From SLRI01 sp964576715 (GTDB lineage: Bacteria > Pseudomonadota > Alphaproteobacteria > Geminicoccales > Geminicoccaceae): a stretch of 15,922 nt of DNA. Numbering within the stretch: the stretch's first letter is position 1; the number at the start of each line of letters is the position of its first letter. The notes beneath the pieces are model-generated. The model saw nothing but the letters and a program-made list of their open reading frames with translations, did no database searches and was not told the DNA's origin. The stretch is taken from positions 1 to 15,922 of the forward strand of contig CAZNWE010000085.1 of the NCBI GenBank assembly GCA_964576715.1, read 5' to 3'. The position numbers and the translations under genes were made by a program. Shown piece after piece: positions 6,381 to 14,982 of this stretch.

Positions 6381-7511
6381 ATGCCCGTTCTCGACCCAGC
6401 TCTCGCCCGGCCGATCTGGTGGACCAGCTTCCTCCTGGGCGCGGCACTGGTCGGCTCGATCCTGGTGTTCGGCAGCCGGTTCCTCATCCCGCTCGCCATC
6501 GCCTTCATGCTGTGGCTGCTGATCAACGCGATCAGCAAGGTCTTCGCCCGCCTCGCGGTCGGCGGGTTGCGGCTGCCGCAGTTGCTCTGCCGGCTGCTGG
6601 CGATCCTCACCATGGCCGGCCTGTTCTGGCTGATCGTCGACATCGCGGCGCGCAACGTCGCGGAGGTGCGCAACGCGGCACCCCTCTACCAGGCGAACCT
6701 CGTCGATTTGATCGAACGGACGAGCGCGCTCTTCAACATCGAGCAGCCGGTCGTCGACGAATTGATCGGCCGCATCGACTTCGCCAACGTCGTCTTCTCG
6801 ATCACCACGGCGCTGGGTGCACTGCTCGGCAATGTCGGGCTGATCGCGCTCTATGTCGCCTTCATGCTGCTCGAGCAGCGCAATTTCGACCAGAAGATCG
6901 ACGGGCTGTTCGCCGATGCGCGCAGGAGTGCAGCACTGCGCCAGTCGCTGACCGAGATCGAGGACCGCATCGAGCGCTATATCTGGATCAAGACGCTGGT
7001 CAGCCTCGCCACCGCCGTGCTCTGCTGGCTGGTGCTGGCCCGCGCCGGCGTCAACTATGCGAGCCTGTGGGCGCTCGTCGTCTTCCTCTTCAATTTCGTG
7101 CCGAATATCGGCTCGCTGTTCGCGGTGATCCTGCCCGCCCTCCTGACCCTGCTGCAGTTCAACGACTGGGGCATCTTTTTCGGCGTCACCCTCTCGCTGA
7201 CGCTGATCCAGGCGGTGATCGGCAACTATGTGGAGCCGCGACTGATGGGCACGACGCTGAACCTCAGCCCGCTGGTGATTATTCTCTCGCTCACCTTCTG
7301 GGGCGGGATCTGGGGGGTCGCCGGGATGTTCCTCTCGGTCCCGATCACCGTCATCGTCGCCATCGTGCTCGCCAAGTTCGATGCGACCCGGCCGGTGGCG
7401 GTGCTGCTGTCCAGTCGAGGCGAGGTGCCTCCGACACCGTCGCAGGAAGCAGCCGGGGTCGCTCGCGGCGACGATGGTGGAGCCGACCGGGATCGAACCG
7501 GCGACCTCTAG
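6381..7511 (+). CDS. AI-2E/PerM-family membrane transporter
   Basis: Inner-membrane protein of the AI-2 exporter-like (UPF0118/PerM) family; members have been linked to autoinducer-2 export, Na+/H+ exchange or permease roles, so the substrate is unknown. Of 376 residues, two early helices lie at about 14-52, a third at 72-92, a soluble stretch at about 95-200, and four or five helices to about 332. Family marks are NFVPNIGSLFAVILP (238-252), GNYVEPRLMGTTLNLSP (281-297) and WGVAGMFLSVPI (311-322). The ATG at 6381 begins directly before the first helix; only a weak GAGAG lies 11 bases upstream. The family's usual end is near residue 345 (AVLLSS). The remaining tail runs into the antisense of tRNA-Ala, giving the artificial-looking ending GGADRDRTGDL, and its TAG stop is inside the tRNA gene. 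A second family member lies at 7993-9207. Confidence 0.92.
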   Translation: MPVLDPALARPIWWTSFLLGAALVGSILVFGSRFLIPLAIAFMLWLLINAISKVFARLAVGGLRLPQLLCRLLAILTMAGLFWLIVDIAARNVAEVRNAAPLYQANLVDLIERTSALFNIEQPVVDELIGRIDFANVVFSITTALGALLGNVGLIALYVAFMLLEQRNFDQKIDGLFADARRSAALRQSLTEIEDRIERYIWIKTLVSLATAVLCWLVLARAGVNYASLWALVVFLFNFVPNIGSLFAVILPALLTLLQFNDWGIFFGVTLSLTLIQAVIGNYVEPRLMGTTLNLSPLVIILSLTFWGGIWGVAGMFLSVPITVIVAIVLAKFDATRPVAVLLSSRGEVPPTPSQEAAGVARGDDGGADRDRTGDL

Positions 7512-7550
7512 AGTGCGATTCTAGCGCTCTCCCAGCTGAGCTACGGCCCC
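7475..7550 (-). tRNA. tRNA-Ala, anticodon CGC
   Basis: A complete 76-base cloverleaf read on the minus strand. The acceptor arm GGGGCCG pairs with CGGCTCC and includes the G3:U70 wobble that identifies alanine tRNAs. The D-arm has GCTC/GAGC. The anticodon arm CTAGA/TCTAG encloses the loop ATCGCAC, giving anticodon CGC, which reads GCG codons. The T-arm is GCCGG-TTCGATC-CCGGT. The discriminator base is A and the CCA end is encoded (7475-7477). The 3' half overlaps the last 12 codons of the converging AI-2E gene. Confidence 0.97.
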
Positions 7551-7562
7551 ACGACCGCGCCG

Positions 7563-7591
7563 GATATCGGCGGCGTGATCGCGGGTGTCAA
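7563..7591 (-). promoter_or_regulatory. Sigma-70 promoter for tRNA-Ala
   Basis: On the minus strand a perfect -35 hexamer TTGACA occupies 7586-7591. With a 17-bp spacer the -10 is GATATC (7563-7568), a partial match. Transcription would begin a few bases before the mature 5' end at 7550, the normal arrangement for a tRNA gene. Confidence 0.6.
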
Positions 7592-7779
7592 GCGTCTTCG
7601 CGCAGCGCACAGGGCCCCGGGCGGCCGCGGCAGGCGCCGGCGTCGGCAGCCGAAATCCTTGTCAGCAGCCGGGCCGGGGCGTAAGTCCCGGGCGGCAGGC
7701 GAGGCGTCCACCTTCGGCTCGCCACGACGCCGATCGTGCCGCCACCCGCTCGTCACCATGCCGCTCGGCCGGAGACCCG

Positions 7780-8061
7780 ATGATCGCCATCTACAATCTC
7801 GTCAACACCGTGATCACCATCTACATCTGGCTGCTGATCGCCATGGTGGTGCTCAGCCTGCTCGTCACCTTCAACGTGGTCAACACCGGCAACCGTTTCG
7901 TCTACACGATCGGCGACTTCCTGCATCGCATCACCGAACCCTTGCTCCGCCCGATCCGCAACATCCTGCCGAATCTCGGCGGCATCGACATCTCACCGAT
8001 GGTGCTGATCCTCGCCCTCTACTTCATCCGTGACCTGGCCTTCCAGTTCCTGGTGTTGTGA
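7780..8061 (+). CDS. yggT: YggT-family integral membrane protein
   Basis: A 93-residue protein with two hydrophobic helices, at about 5-30 and 68-92, joined by a loop that carries the family signature: GDFLHRITEPLLRPIRN (45-61), then LGGIDISPMV. YggT relatives are found in bacteria and plastids and have been tied to osmotic tolerance, envelope or division functions and, in plastids, cytochrome assembly; the molecular role is unsettled. The ATG at 7780 follows GGAGA at a 4-base gap and starts at the family's usual point, although the frame is open for about 200 bases upstream. Its 229-bp upstream region also contains the tRNA-Ala promoter pointing the other way. The usual downstream YggU/DUF167 gene is missing; instead the 3' end overlaps a converging AI-2E gene by 69 bp. 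Confidence 0.9.
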   Translation: MIAIYNLVNTVITIYIWLLIAMVVLSLLVTFNVVNTGNRFVYTIGDFLHRITEPLLRPIRNILPNLGGIDISPMVLILALYFIRDLAFQFLVL

Positions 8062-9207
8062 GGCAACTCGGTCGGGCGCGCTCGCGCCGGCCCGCTGCCC
8101 GGGCCGGTTGCCAGCGTAGAGACGGCTGGCCAGGTATTGGCCCAGCGCGAAGCGGGTGAGCACGCCGATGGCGGCGGCCACCGGCACCGCCAGCATCACC
8201 CCGAGAAAGCCGAACAACGAGCCGCCGGCGAGCAGCGCGAAGATCACCCAGACCGGATGCAGCCCGACCCGCGAGCCGACCAGCCGCGGCGTGAGGAAAT
8301 TGCCCTCGATGAGCTGGCCGAGGCCGAAAAGGCCAGCGGTGAGACCGAGCATCAGCCAGGCGGTCGGCCCGAACTGCACGCCGGCGAGGATGATCGAGGC
8401 GATAAAGCCGGTGATCGAGCCGACATAGGGGATGAACGAGATCAGCCCGGCGACGAGGCCGACGACGAGGCCGCCCTGGAGACCGAGTGCGGCGAGGCCG
8501 AGGCCGTAGAACAGGCCGAGCAGCACGCAGACGGACATCTGGCCGCGCAGGAAGCCGGCGATGCTGCGATCGATCTGCCCGAGCAGATCGCGGATCGTGC
8601 CGCGGTGATCGCGTGGCAGCCAGCTGTCGACGGTGTGGACGAGGTGGTTCCAGTCGCGCAACAGGTAGAAGCTGACGACTGGCGTGATCACCAGGAGCGA
8701 GACGATGTTCAAGAGCACCGCACCGCCCGAGGCGAGCCCGCCGAGCAGCCCGGTTGCCCATTCGCCGAGATTGCCGGCATAGGTCTTGAGTGCCTCCTGC
8801 AGCTCGGCTTCGGTGGCGAGGTCGAAGCGGGCGCGGAACTCGTCGACCCATGGGCCGAGCCAGCCCCAGCCCTGCTCGATCAGCTGCGGCAGGCTCGTCG
8901 AAAGCCGCCGGACCTGGCCCTCCACCACCGGCACGAGCAGGAGGACGGCGCCGAGGAGCAAGAAGACGAAGGCCGCGGTGAGCAGTGTCGTCGCCAGGGT
9001 GCGCGAAAGCCCCCAAGCCTCCAACCGGTCGGCCAAGGGATCGAGCAGATAGGCGATGACCAGCCCGGCGACGAACGGCGTCAGCACATCGCGCAACAGC
9101 CAAAGCAGGCCGACGAACACGGCGAAGCCGGCGAGCCACGCGAATGCCTGGCGGGCCGGGGTCATCGGACGGGTCTGCGAAAACGGCGCAATACGACGCG
9201 GCTCCAT
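7993..9207 (-). CDS. AI-2E/PerM-family membrane transporter (second copy)
   Basis: Another inner-membrane AI-2E-family protein, clearly diverged from the one at 6381-7511. It has 404 residues from the ATG at 9207, or 390 from the ATG at 9165 (MTPARQAFAWLAG), which matches the family's common start better; neither has a good ribosome site. Two N-terminal helices (FAVFVGLLWLL and PFVAGLVIAYLLDPLADRL) are followed by a third (LLTAAFVFLLLGAVLLL). After a soluble middle come the C-terminal helices with LISFIPYVGSITGF, NFLTPRLVGSRVGLHP and GFLGVMLAVPVAAAI. The DPLADRLE and LTPRLVG wording is typical of alphaproteobacterial members that may be PerM-like permeases; the substrate is unknown. Its last 69 bp, encoding a charged tail, overlap yggT on the opposite strand. 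Confidence 0.92.
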   Translation of the reverse strand: MEPRRIAPFSQTRPMTPARQAFAWLAGFAVFVGLLWLLRDVLTPFVAGLVIAYLLDPLADRLEAWGLSRTLATTLLTAAFVFLLLGAVLLLVPVVEGQVRRLSTSLPQLIEQGWGWLGPWVDEFRARFDLATEAELQEALKTYAGNLGEWATGLLGGLASGGAVLLNIVSLLVITPVVSFYLLRDWNHLVHTVDSWLPRDHRGTIRDLLGQIDRSIAGFLRGQMSVCVLLGLFYGLGLAALGLQGGLVVGLVAGLISFIPYVGSITGFIASIILAGVQFGPTAWLMLGLTAGLFGLGQLIEGNFLTPRLVGSRVGLHPVWVIFALLAGGSLFGFLGVMLAVPVAAAIGVLTRFALGQYLASRLYAGNRPGQRAGASAPDRVASQHQELEGQVTDEVEGEDQHHR

Positions 9208-9319
9208 TTTTGGGACCCACCGTCCTTGCCCGAGCGCGCCGGCGGCTGTCGAGGCGGCGGTGGCGCGGACAAGGCTGGTGACGCCCGGCAAGCTGCCTTG
9301 CAGCGGCGGTGTCCTCGCT

Positions 9320-9334
9320 CGGCCCCTCGGGCCG
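9320..9334 (-). terminator. GC hairpin after osmC
   Basis: CGGCCC (9320-9325) and GGGCCG (9329-9334) form a perfect 6-bp stem with a 3-base loop, 22 bp after the osmC stop. No T-run follows on the minus strand, so it may only be an RNA-stabilising 3' stem. Confidence 0.3.
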
Positions 9335-9356
9335 TGGTCGGCGGCAACGGCCCGGC

Positions 9357-9869
9357 TCAGCGCTTCTCCAGGGCGACGCTGAGCACCGGCCTCGTGTTCA
9401 GGGTCTGCAACACCACGCAGTAGCGCTCGGTGAGCTTCAAGAGCGTTGCGAGCTGGTCCTCGGCGGCATCGGTCTCGACGTCGAACCGCAGGCGGATGGC
9501 GCGAAAGCCCACCGGCGTCTCGCGGTCGACCCCGAGCGTGCCGCGGAAGTCGAGATCGCCCTCGGCGGTGACCCGGGCGGCCGCGAGGTCGATGCCGAGG
9601 GCCGTGGCGACCGCCTTCAAGGTCACCCCGGCGCAGGCGACCAGGGCCTCGAGCAGCATGTCGCCCGAGCAGAGCTCCATGCCGCTGCCGCCGGTGGCGG
9701 GGTGCAGCCCGGCGGTCTGGATGGCGCGGCCGGTCTCGACCTTGCAGGCGATCGCCTGCTCGTCGACCGTGGCCGTGGCCCTGAGGGTGAGCAGCGCGGC
9801 CTCGGGGTCCTCCTGGTAGCGCGCCTTCAGCGGCGCCTGAAGGGCACGCAGGGCGTCGGCGTCGATCAT
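9357..9869 (-). CDS. OsmC-family protein (thiol peroxidase-like)
   Basis: The OsmC/Ohr fold reduces organic hydroperoxides with a pair of cysteines; many OsmC-like proteins have no proven substrate. The 170 residues contain the helix with the first family cysteine, DMLLEALVACAGVTLKAV (Cys79), and the second in ERYCVVLQTL (Cys151), so the catalytic pair is present. Cys42 and Cys67 are additional. The N-terminal 30 residues (ALRALQAPLKARYQEDPEAAL) are a helical extension seen in the OsmC subgroup with a leading amphipathic segment, unlike Ohr. The start at 9869 is supported by GGGAGGA seven bases upstream. maeB ends 167 bp upstream on the same strand, a gap containing a GC palindrome (9906-9917) but no clear promoter, so co-transcription is possible. 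The subgroup name is not certain. Confidence 0.9.
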   Translation of the reverse strand: MIDADALRALQAPLKARYQEDPEAALLTLRATATVDEQAIACKVETGRAIQTAGLHPATGGSGMELCSGDMLLEALVACAGVTLKAVATALGIDLAAARVTAEGDLDFRGTLGVDRETPVGFRAIRLRFDVETDAAEDQLATLLKLTERYCVVLQTLNTRPVLSVALEKR

Positions 9870-10036
9870 GCAAGGTCCTCCCGGTACGATGGTGGTCGTT
9901 CACCCGCCGCCGGCGGCAGCACCGGCCGGGCGGCGCAAGTGCCAAGGGCTGTCGAGGGGATGCAGCAGCTGGTGGCGGATGGCAATCGAGGCGTCGTCGC
10001 GGCCATGCCGCTCCCGTCGCGGTCCGGCAGGGCGGC

Positions 10037-12436
<2,400 letters not shown>

Positions 12437-12787
12437 CGCGCCATCCTCCGTGTCGCCGCTCGTCGCGGCCAGCTCAGCGACGGTCACTTAGCCGGCCTGT
12501 CTGGTGCTGGACAAGGCCGCTGCCACCGTGCGGGCAATTAACCGGTTCTTCGGGGCTGTGTGCGACGCTGCGGGGGCGTTGGAACGTGCCTCGAGGTCGG
12601 CTCGGAGGTGACGGCATGGACCTGAAGGGCAGGCGATGTGGCGGTCGCCGGCCGAGCGGCACGGTCGACCGGTCGATGATCCTGGCCGCAGCCGGCGGTG
12701 GTGCCGCGGCGGCGGGCGGGCTTGCCAGGATGTCGCCGCAGGTCGATGCTGTGCTGCTGGTTGCGGTGGCCGCCGGAGACAGCCCTC
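12437..12787. other. Divergent intergenic region between maeB and the FNT channel
   Basis: This 351-bp gap separates two divergent starts. On the maeB side the minus strand offers a weak TTGTCC (-35) and TAAGTG (-10), 18 bp apart, about 50-80 bp before the ATG. An AT-rich island ATTAACCGGTTCTTC occurs at 12537-12551 and includes the palindrome AACCGGTT (12540-12547). A strong Shine-Dalgarno sequence GGAGGTG with an ATG at 12616 lies on the plus strand, but the frame it opens has the look of a high-GC shadow. I saw no FNR-type TTGAT-N4-ATCAA site, which might have been expected before an FNT gene. Confidence 0.5.
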
Positions 12788-13594
12788 ATGCCGCTTGCGA
12801 AAACCATCGATCTCGATGCCTACAAGCCGGCGGAGATCGCCCGGCGGATCGAGCAGACGGGGGTCGCCAAGGCGCGTCTCGGCCTGGTCGAGACGCTGAC
12901 CCTGGGCATCCTGGCCGGCGCCTTCATCGCCCTCGGCGCCGCCTTCTTCCTCCTGGTCGTGACCGACAGCGGGTTGGGTTTCGGGCCGTCCCGCCTGCTC
13001 GGCGGGCTGTGCTTCTCGCTCGGCCTGGTGCTCGTGGTGATCGCCGGGGCCGAGCTGTTCACCGGCAACAACCTGATCGTCATGGCCTGGGTCGACCGCA
13101 AGGTGACGACGGCGCAGGTGGCGCGCAACTGGGCGCTGGTCTATGTCGCCAATTTCGTCGGTGCGGTGGGCACCGCCCTCATGCTGACGCTCGCCGGCAC
13201 GCTGCAGTTGGCGGATGGGGGGCTGGCCGCGACGGCGTTCGCCGTGGCCGAGGCCAAGACCGCGATCGTCTGGCACGAGGCCTTCTTTCGCGGCGTGCTC
13301 TGCAACGTCCTGGTCTGTCTCGCCGTCTGGCTGACCTTCGGGGCGCGCGACGTCGGTGGCAAGATCATCGCCATCCTGCTGCCGATCTCGGCTTTCGTGG
13401 CGCTCGGCTTCGAGCACTCCGTGGCCAATATGTTCTTCATCCCCTTGGCGATGATGAACGGCGCGCCGGCCATCGGCTGGGCCGACCTCGTCGCCAATCT
13501 GTTGCCGGTGACGCTGGGCAACGTGCTCGGCGGCGGCGGCCTGGTCGGTCTCGCCTACTGGCTCTGCTATCGGCCGGGCCGGAGCCCCGGCTAG
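12788..13594 (+). CDS. Formate/nitrite transporter (FNT) family channel
   Basis: Pentameric inner-membrane channel for small monovalent acids such as formate, nitrite, lactate or hydrosulfide. The 268 residues match NirC in length and show six hydrophobic helices. Family marks are GAELFTGNNLIVMAW (87-101), LCNVLVCLAVW (171-181), GFEHSVANMFFIP (207-219) with the central pore His210, and NLLPVTLGNVLGG (237-249). The ATG at 12788 follows GGAGA by nine bases and gives a normal N-terminal helix (AYKPAEIARRIEQTG). It stands alone, without pyruvate formate-lyase, formate dehydrogenase or nitrite reductase genes to fix the substrate, and is divergent from maeB. FocA-, NirC- and FdhC-type assignments are all possible. 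Confidence 0.93.
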   Translation: MPLAKTIDLDAYKPAEIARRIEQTGVAKARLGLVETLTLGILAGAFIALGAAFFLLVVTDSGLGFGPSRLLGGLCFSLGLVLVVIAGAELFTGNNLIVMAWVDRKVTTAQVARNWALVYVANFVGAVGTALMLTLAGTLQLADGGLAATAFAVAEAKTAIVWHEAFFRGVLCNVLVCLAVWLTFGARDVGGKIIAILLPISAFVALGFEHSVANMFFIPLAMMNGAPAIGWADLVANLLPVTLGNVLGGGGLVGLAYWLCYRPGRSPG

Positions 13595-13644
13595 GCGGCC
13601 TGCCGGCGCGGCGATGCCGTGCCGCTCCGGACGCGTGGCGCAAG

Positions 13645-13673
13645 ATTAACGGTTTTCCATCATCCCGGAAAAC
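13645..13673 (+). promoter_or_regulatory. AT-rich inverted repeat upstream of the DUF882 gene
   Basis: GTTTTCC (13652-13658) and GGAAAAC (13667-13673) form a perfect 7-bp inverted repeat with an 8-base spacer. It overlaps an ATTAACGG word (13645-13652) like those upstream of rpoH and in the maeB/FNT gap. It lies about 70 bp before the start codon, a natural place for an operator, and is the only AT-rich DNA in this gap. No -35/-10 pair is obvious. Confidence 0.35.
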
Positions 13674-13742
13674 GCTAAGAGCGCGCCCGACGCCTTCCGA
13701 TCCGAGCCCCTTCCGATCCGATCTTTGGAGTTGGTACCAGGA

Positions 13743-14312
13743 ATGACCGACACGACCGCCGTTCGACGCCCGCGGACCCGGCGCTGGTTGATCGGCGCCA
13801 CCGGCGCTGCCGCCTTGCTGACAACGTCGCCGCTCGCCGCAGCCGGCCTGCCCGCCGGGCTGCGTCTCGACCGCTTGCGCCTGCACAACCTGCACACCGA
13901 GGAGCGGCTCGACCTTCGCTTCCGCCAGGGGCGTGGCTACGACCGCCGGGCGCTCGCCGCGCTCAATTACCTGTTGCGCGACTGGCGGCAGGACGAGGTG
14001 CGGGCGATCGACCCGAGCTTGTTCGACATGATGGCCGAGATCGCCGCTCGCGCCGGGCAGCCCCCGCACTTCGCCATCGTCTCGGGCTATCGGACACCAG
14101 AGACCAATGCGATGCTGCGGCGCCGGGGCGGCGGTGCGGCGAAGTATAGCCTGCACATGCTGGGGCAGGCGATCGATCTGCGCCTGGAGGGGGCCAAGCT
14201 GCCGCGGTTGCGCCAGGTGGCGCTGGAACTCGCCGCCGGCGGTGTCGGCTATTACCCGCGCTCGGGCTTCGTCCACATCGACACGGGCGACGTGCGCAGC
14301 TGGGCCGGCTGA
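13743..14312 (+). CDS. DUF882/MepK-like Zn peptidase with twin-arginine signal
   Basis: Predicted periplasmic M15-type metallopeptidase acting on peptidoglycan cross-links, related to E. coli MepK (YcbK). The 189-residue protein begins with a Tat-like leader: TRRWLIG (12-18), a hydrophobic Ala-rich core, and a probable cut after PLAAAG near 35. The catalytic part shows SGYRTPETN (114-122), then the Zn ligands His138 and Asp145 in SLHMLGQAIDL, and His178 in FVHIDTG, so the active site looks complete. The ATG at 13743 is preferred over a TTG at 13725; GGAG lies 12 bases upstream and AGGA touches the start. With the GH19 gene it is one of two wall-acting enzymes in the window, but unlike that one it is exported. 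It is unlinked to its neighbours, and a cluster of stem-loops follows the stop. Confidence 0.9.
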   Translation: MTDTTAVRRPRTRRWLIGATGAAALLTTSPLAAAGLPAGLRLDRLRLHNLHTEERLDLRFRQGRGYDRRALAALNYLLRDWRQDEVRAIDPSLFDMMAEIAARAGQPPHFAIVSGYRTPETNAMLRRRGGGAAKYSLHMLGQAIDLRLEGAKLPRLRQVALELAAGGVGYYPRSGFVHIDTGDVRSWAG

Positions 14313-14330
14313 ACCGGACGCGACACGCAG

Positions 14331-14353
14331 CGCCGGCAGGTCGATGGCCGGCG
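14331..14353 (+). terminator. GC stem-loop after the DUF882 gene
   Basis: CGCCGGC (14331-14337) and GCCGGCG (14347-14353) form a perfect 7-bp stem with a 9-base loop, 18 bp after the stop codon. No T-run follows, so it may act as a Rho-independent-like pause or a 3' end protector rather than a true terminator. Confidence 0.35.
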
Positions 14354-14377
14354 ACAGCGCGCTGCATTCGCCGGCAC

Positions 14378-14406
14378 CACTGCCGGGCGTTGCCCGCGTG
14401 GCAGTG
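14378..14406 (+). other. Two-part stem-loop in the gap before the orphan gene
   Basis: Outer arms CACTGCC (14378-14384) and GGCAGTG (14400-14406) are perfectly complementary. Directly inside them GGGC (14385-14388) pairs with GCCC (14392-14395) over a GTT loop, leaving a four-base bulge on the 3' side. The hairpin is strong for its length. It could be a terminator without T-run or part of a structured RNA. Confidence 0.4.
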
Positions 14407-14482
14407 CTGAAAAGCGTCGCAGCGCAACGAAGTGTTCATCTTCTTACGCCACCTTCCGCGGCTGGCAGGACCATGGTCGTCC

Positions 14483-14504
14483 CGCCCGCTGCGCTCTGCG
14501 GGCG
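14483..14504. other. Third stem-loop, upstream of the orphan gene's promoter region
   Basis: CGCCCGC (14483-14489) and GCGGGCG (14498-14504) make a perfect 7-bp stem with an 8-base loop, followed on the plus strand by AAAA. Just downstream the DNA turns AT-rich (14513-14554), where a weak TTGGAG (14513-14518) and TATTCA (14536-14541), 17 bp apart, could be the promoter of the next gene. Confidence 0.35.
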
Positions 14505-14570
14505 AAAACTGCTTGGAGTTTAGGTCGGACTTTGTTATTCAATCTGTAATCGAATCAGCTGGGGGCCAAC

Positions 14571-14858
14571 ATGATCAAAGAGCACGGTTGGACGGCAGAC
14601 TGTCCGGAGCGGTCGGCCGCGCGACTCCTCGACCGTTTCGCCGGCGACCTGGCGCGGGTCGAGCGCTACATCGTCGACGAGCGGCTGGCGGCGGCGTTGC
14701 GCGAGGACGACTACGACAGCTATCTCTATTGGCGCTGCATCAAGAGCATCTGTGTCGGGCTGGCGGCCGAACGACGATTGGAGGAGGCGACCGGGCGCCG
14801 GTCGGCGATGCCCGGCCTCGCCGGCGAGCTCGACAGCACCCTGGCGCCGGCCGCCTGA
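14571..14858 (+). CDS. Unrecognised 95-residue protein
   Basis: I do not recognise this protein. It is probably a real gene: the codons are strongly GC-ending after the first dozen, the composition is natural, and it follows an AT-rich promoter-like stretch. It looks soluble and mostly helical, with acidic and basic residues in alternating runs (RFAGDLARVERYIVDERL), an aromatic patch DYDSYLYWRC (48-57) and cysteines at 11, 57 and 61. The C-terminus (SAMPGLAGELDSTLAPAA) seems loosely structured. No signal peptide or membrane helix is visible. The ATG at 14571 has GGGGG six bases upstream, a weak but usable site. It stands between the DUF882 gene and gcdH on the same strand, with 258 and 124 bp of spacing, so it is likely transcribed alone. 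Confidence 0.6.
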   Translation: MIKEHGWTADCPERSAARLLDRFAGDLARVERYIVDERLAAALREDDYDSYLYWRCIKSICVGLAAERRLEEATGRRSAMPGLAGELDSTLAPAA

Positions 14859-14942
14859 GCCGCCGGCCTCGACCACGGCCGCAGGCGTCGGCCGGCAGCG
14901 GCGAGCCGTCGAGCTGGCGCGGCGGGCAAGCCACGGCCAAAG

Positions 14943-14951
14943 TGCTATACT
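14943..14951 (+). promoter_or_regulatory. Extended -10 promoter for gcdH
   Basis: TGC followed by TATACT (14946-14951) fits an extended -10 element, one mismatch from TATAAT. No -35 hexamer is visible at the right distance. Transcription would begin near 14958, about 25 bases before the gcdH start, leaving a short leader with GGGAGAG at 14971-14977. Confidence 0.4.
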
Positions 14952-14982
14952 CGTTCGCGTCTGGCACTTTGGGAGAGTTTCG

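Noticed and set aside
4835..7684. 949-codon plus-strand open frame across mtnK and the AI-2E gene
   Set aside because: It is antisense to mtnK, out of frame with the AI-2E gene and also passes through the tRNA; no domain can be read in it.
7551..7779. Small genes in the gap between tRNA-Ala and yggT
   Set aside because: The open frames here are Arg/Ala/Gly-rich continuations upstream of yggT with no ribosome site of their own.
9906..9917. GCCGCCGGCGGC palindrome between maeB and osmC
   Set aside because: Simple GC-repeat palindromes are expected in DNA of this composition, and there is no T-run or promoter with it.
12586..13746. 386-codon plus-strand frame overlapping the FNT gene
   Set aside because: It is the +1 shadow of FNT, rich in Arg, Gly and Pro; only its internal ATG at 12616 with a good ribosome site was worth noting.
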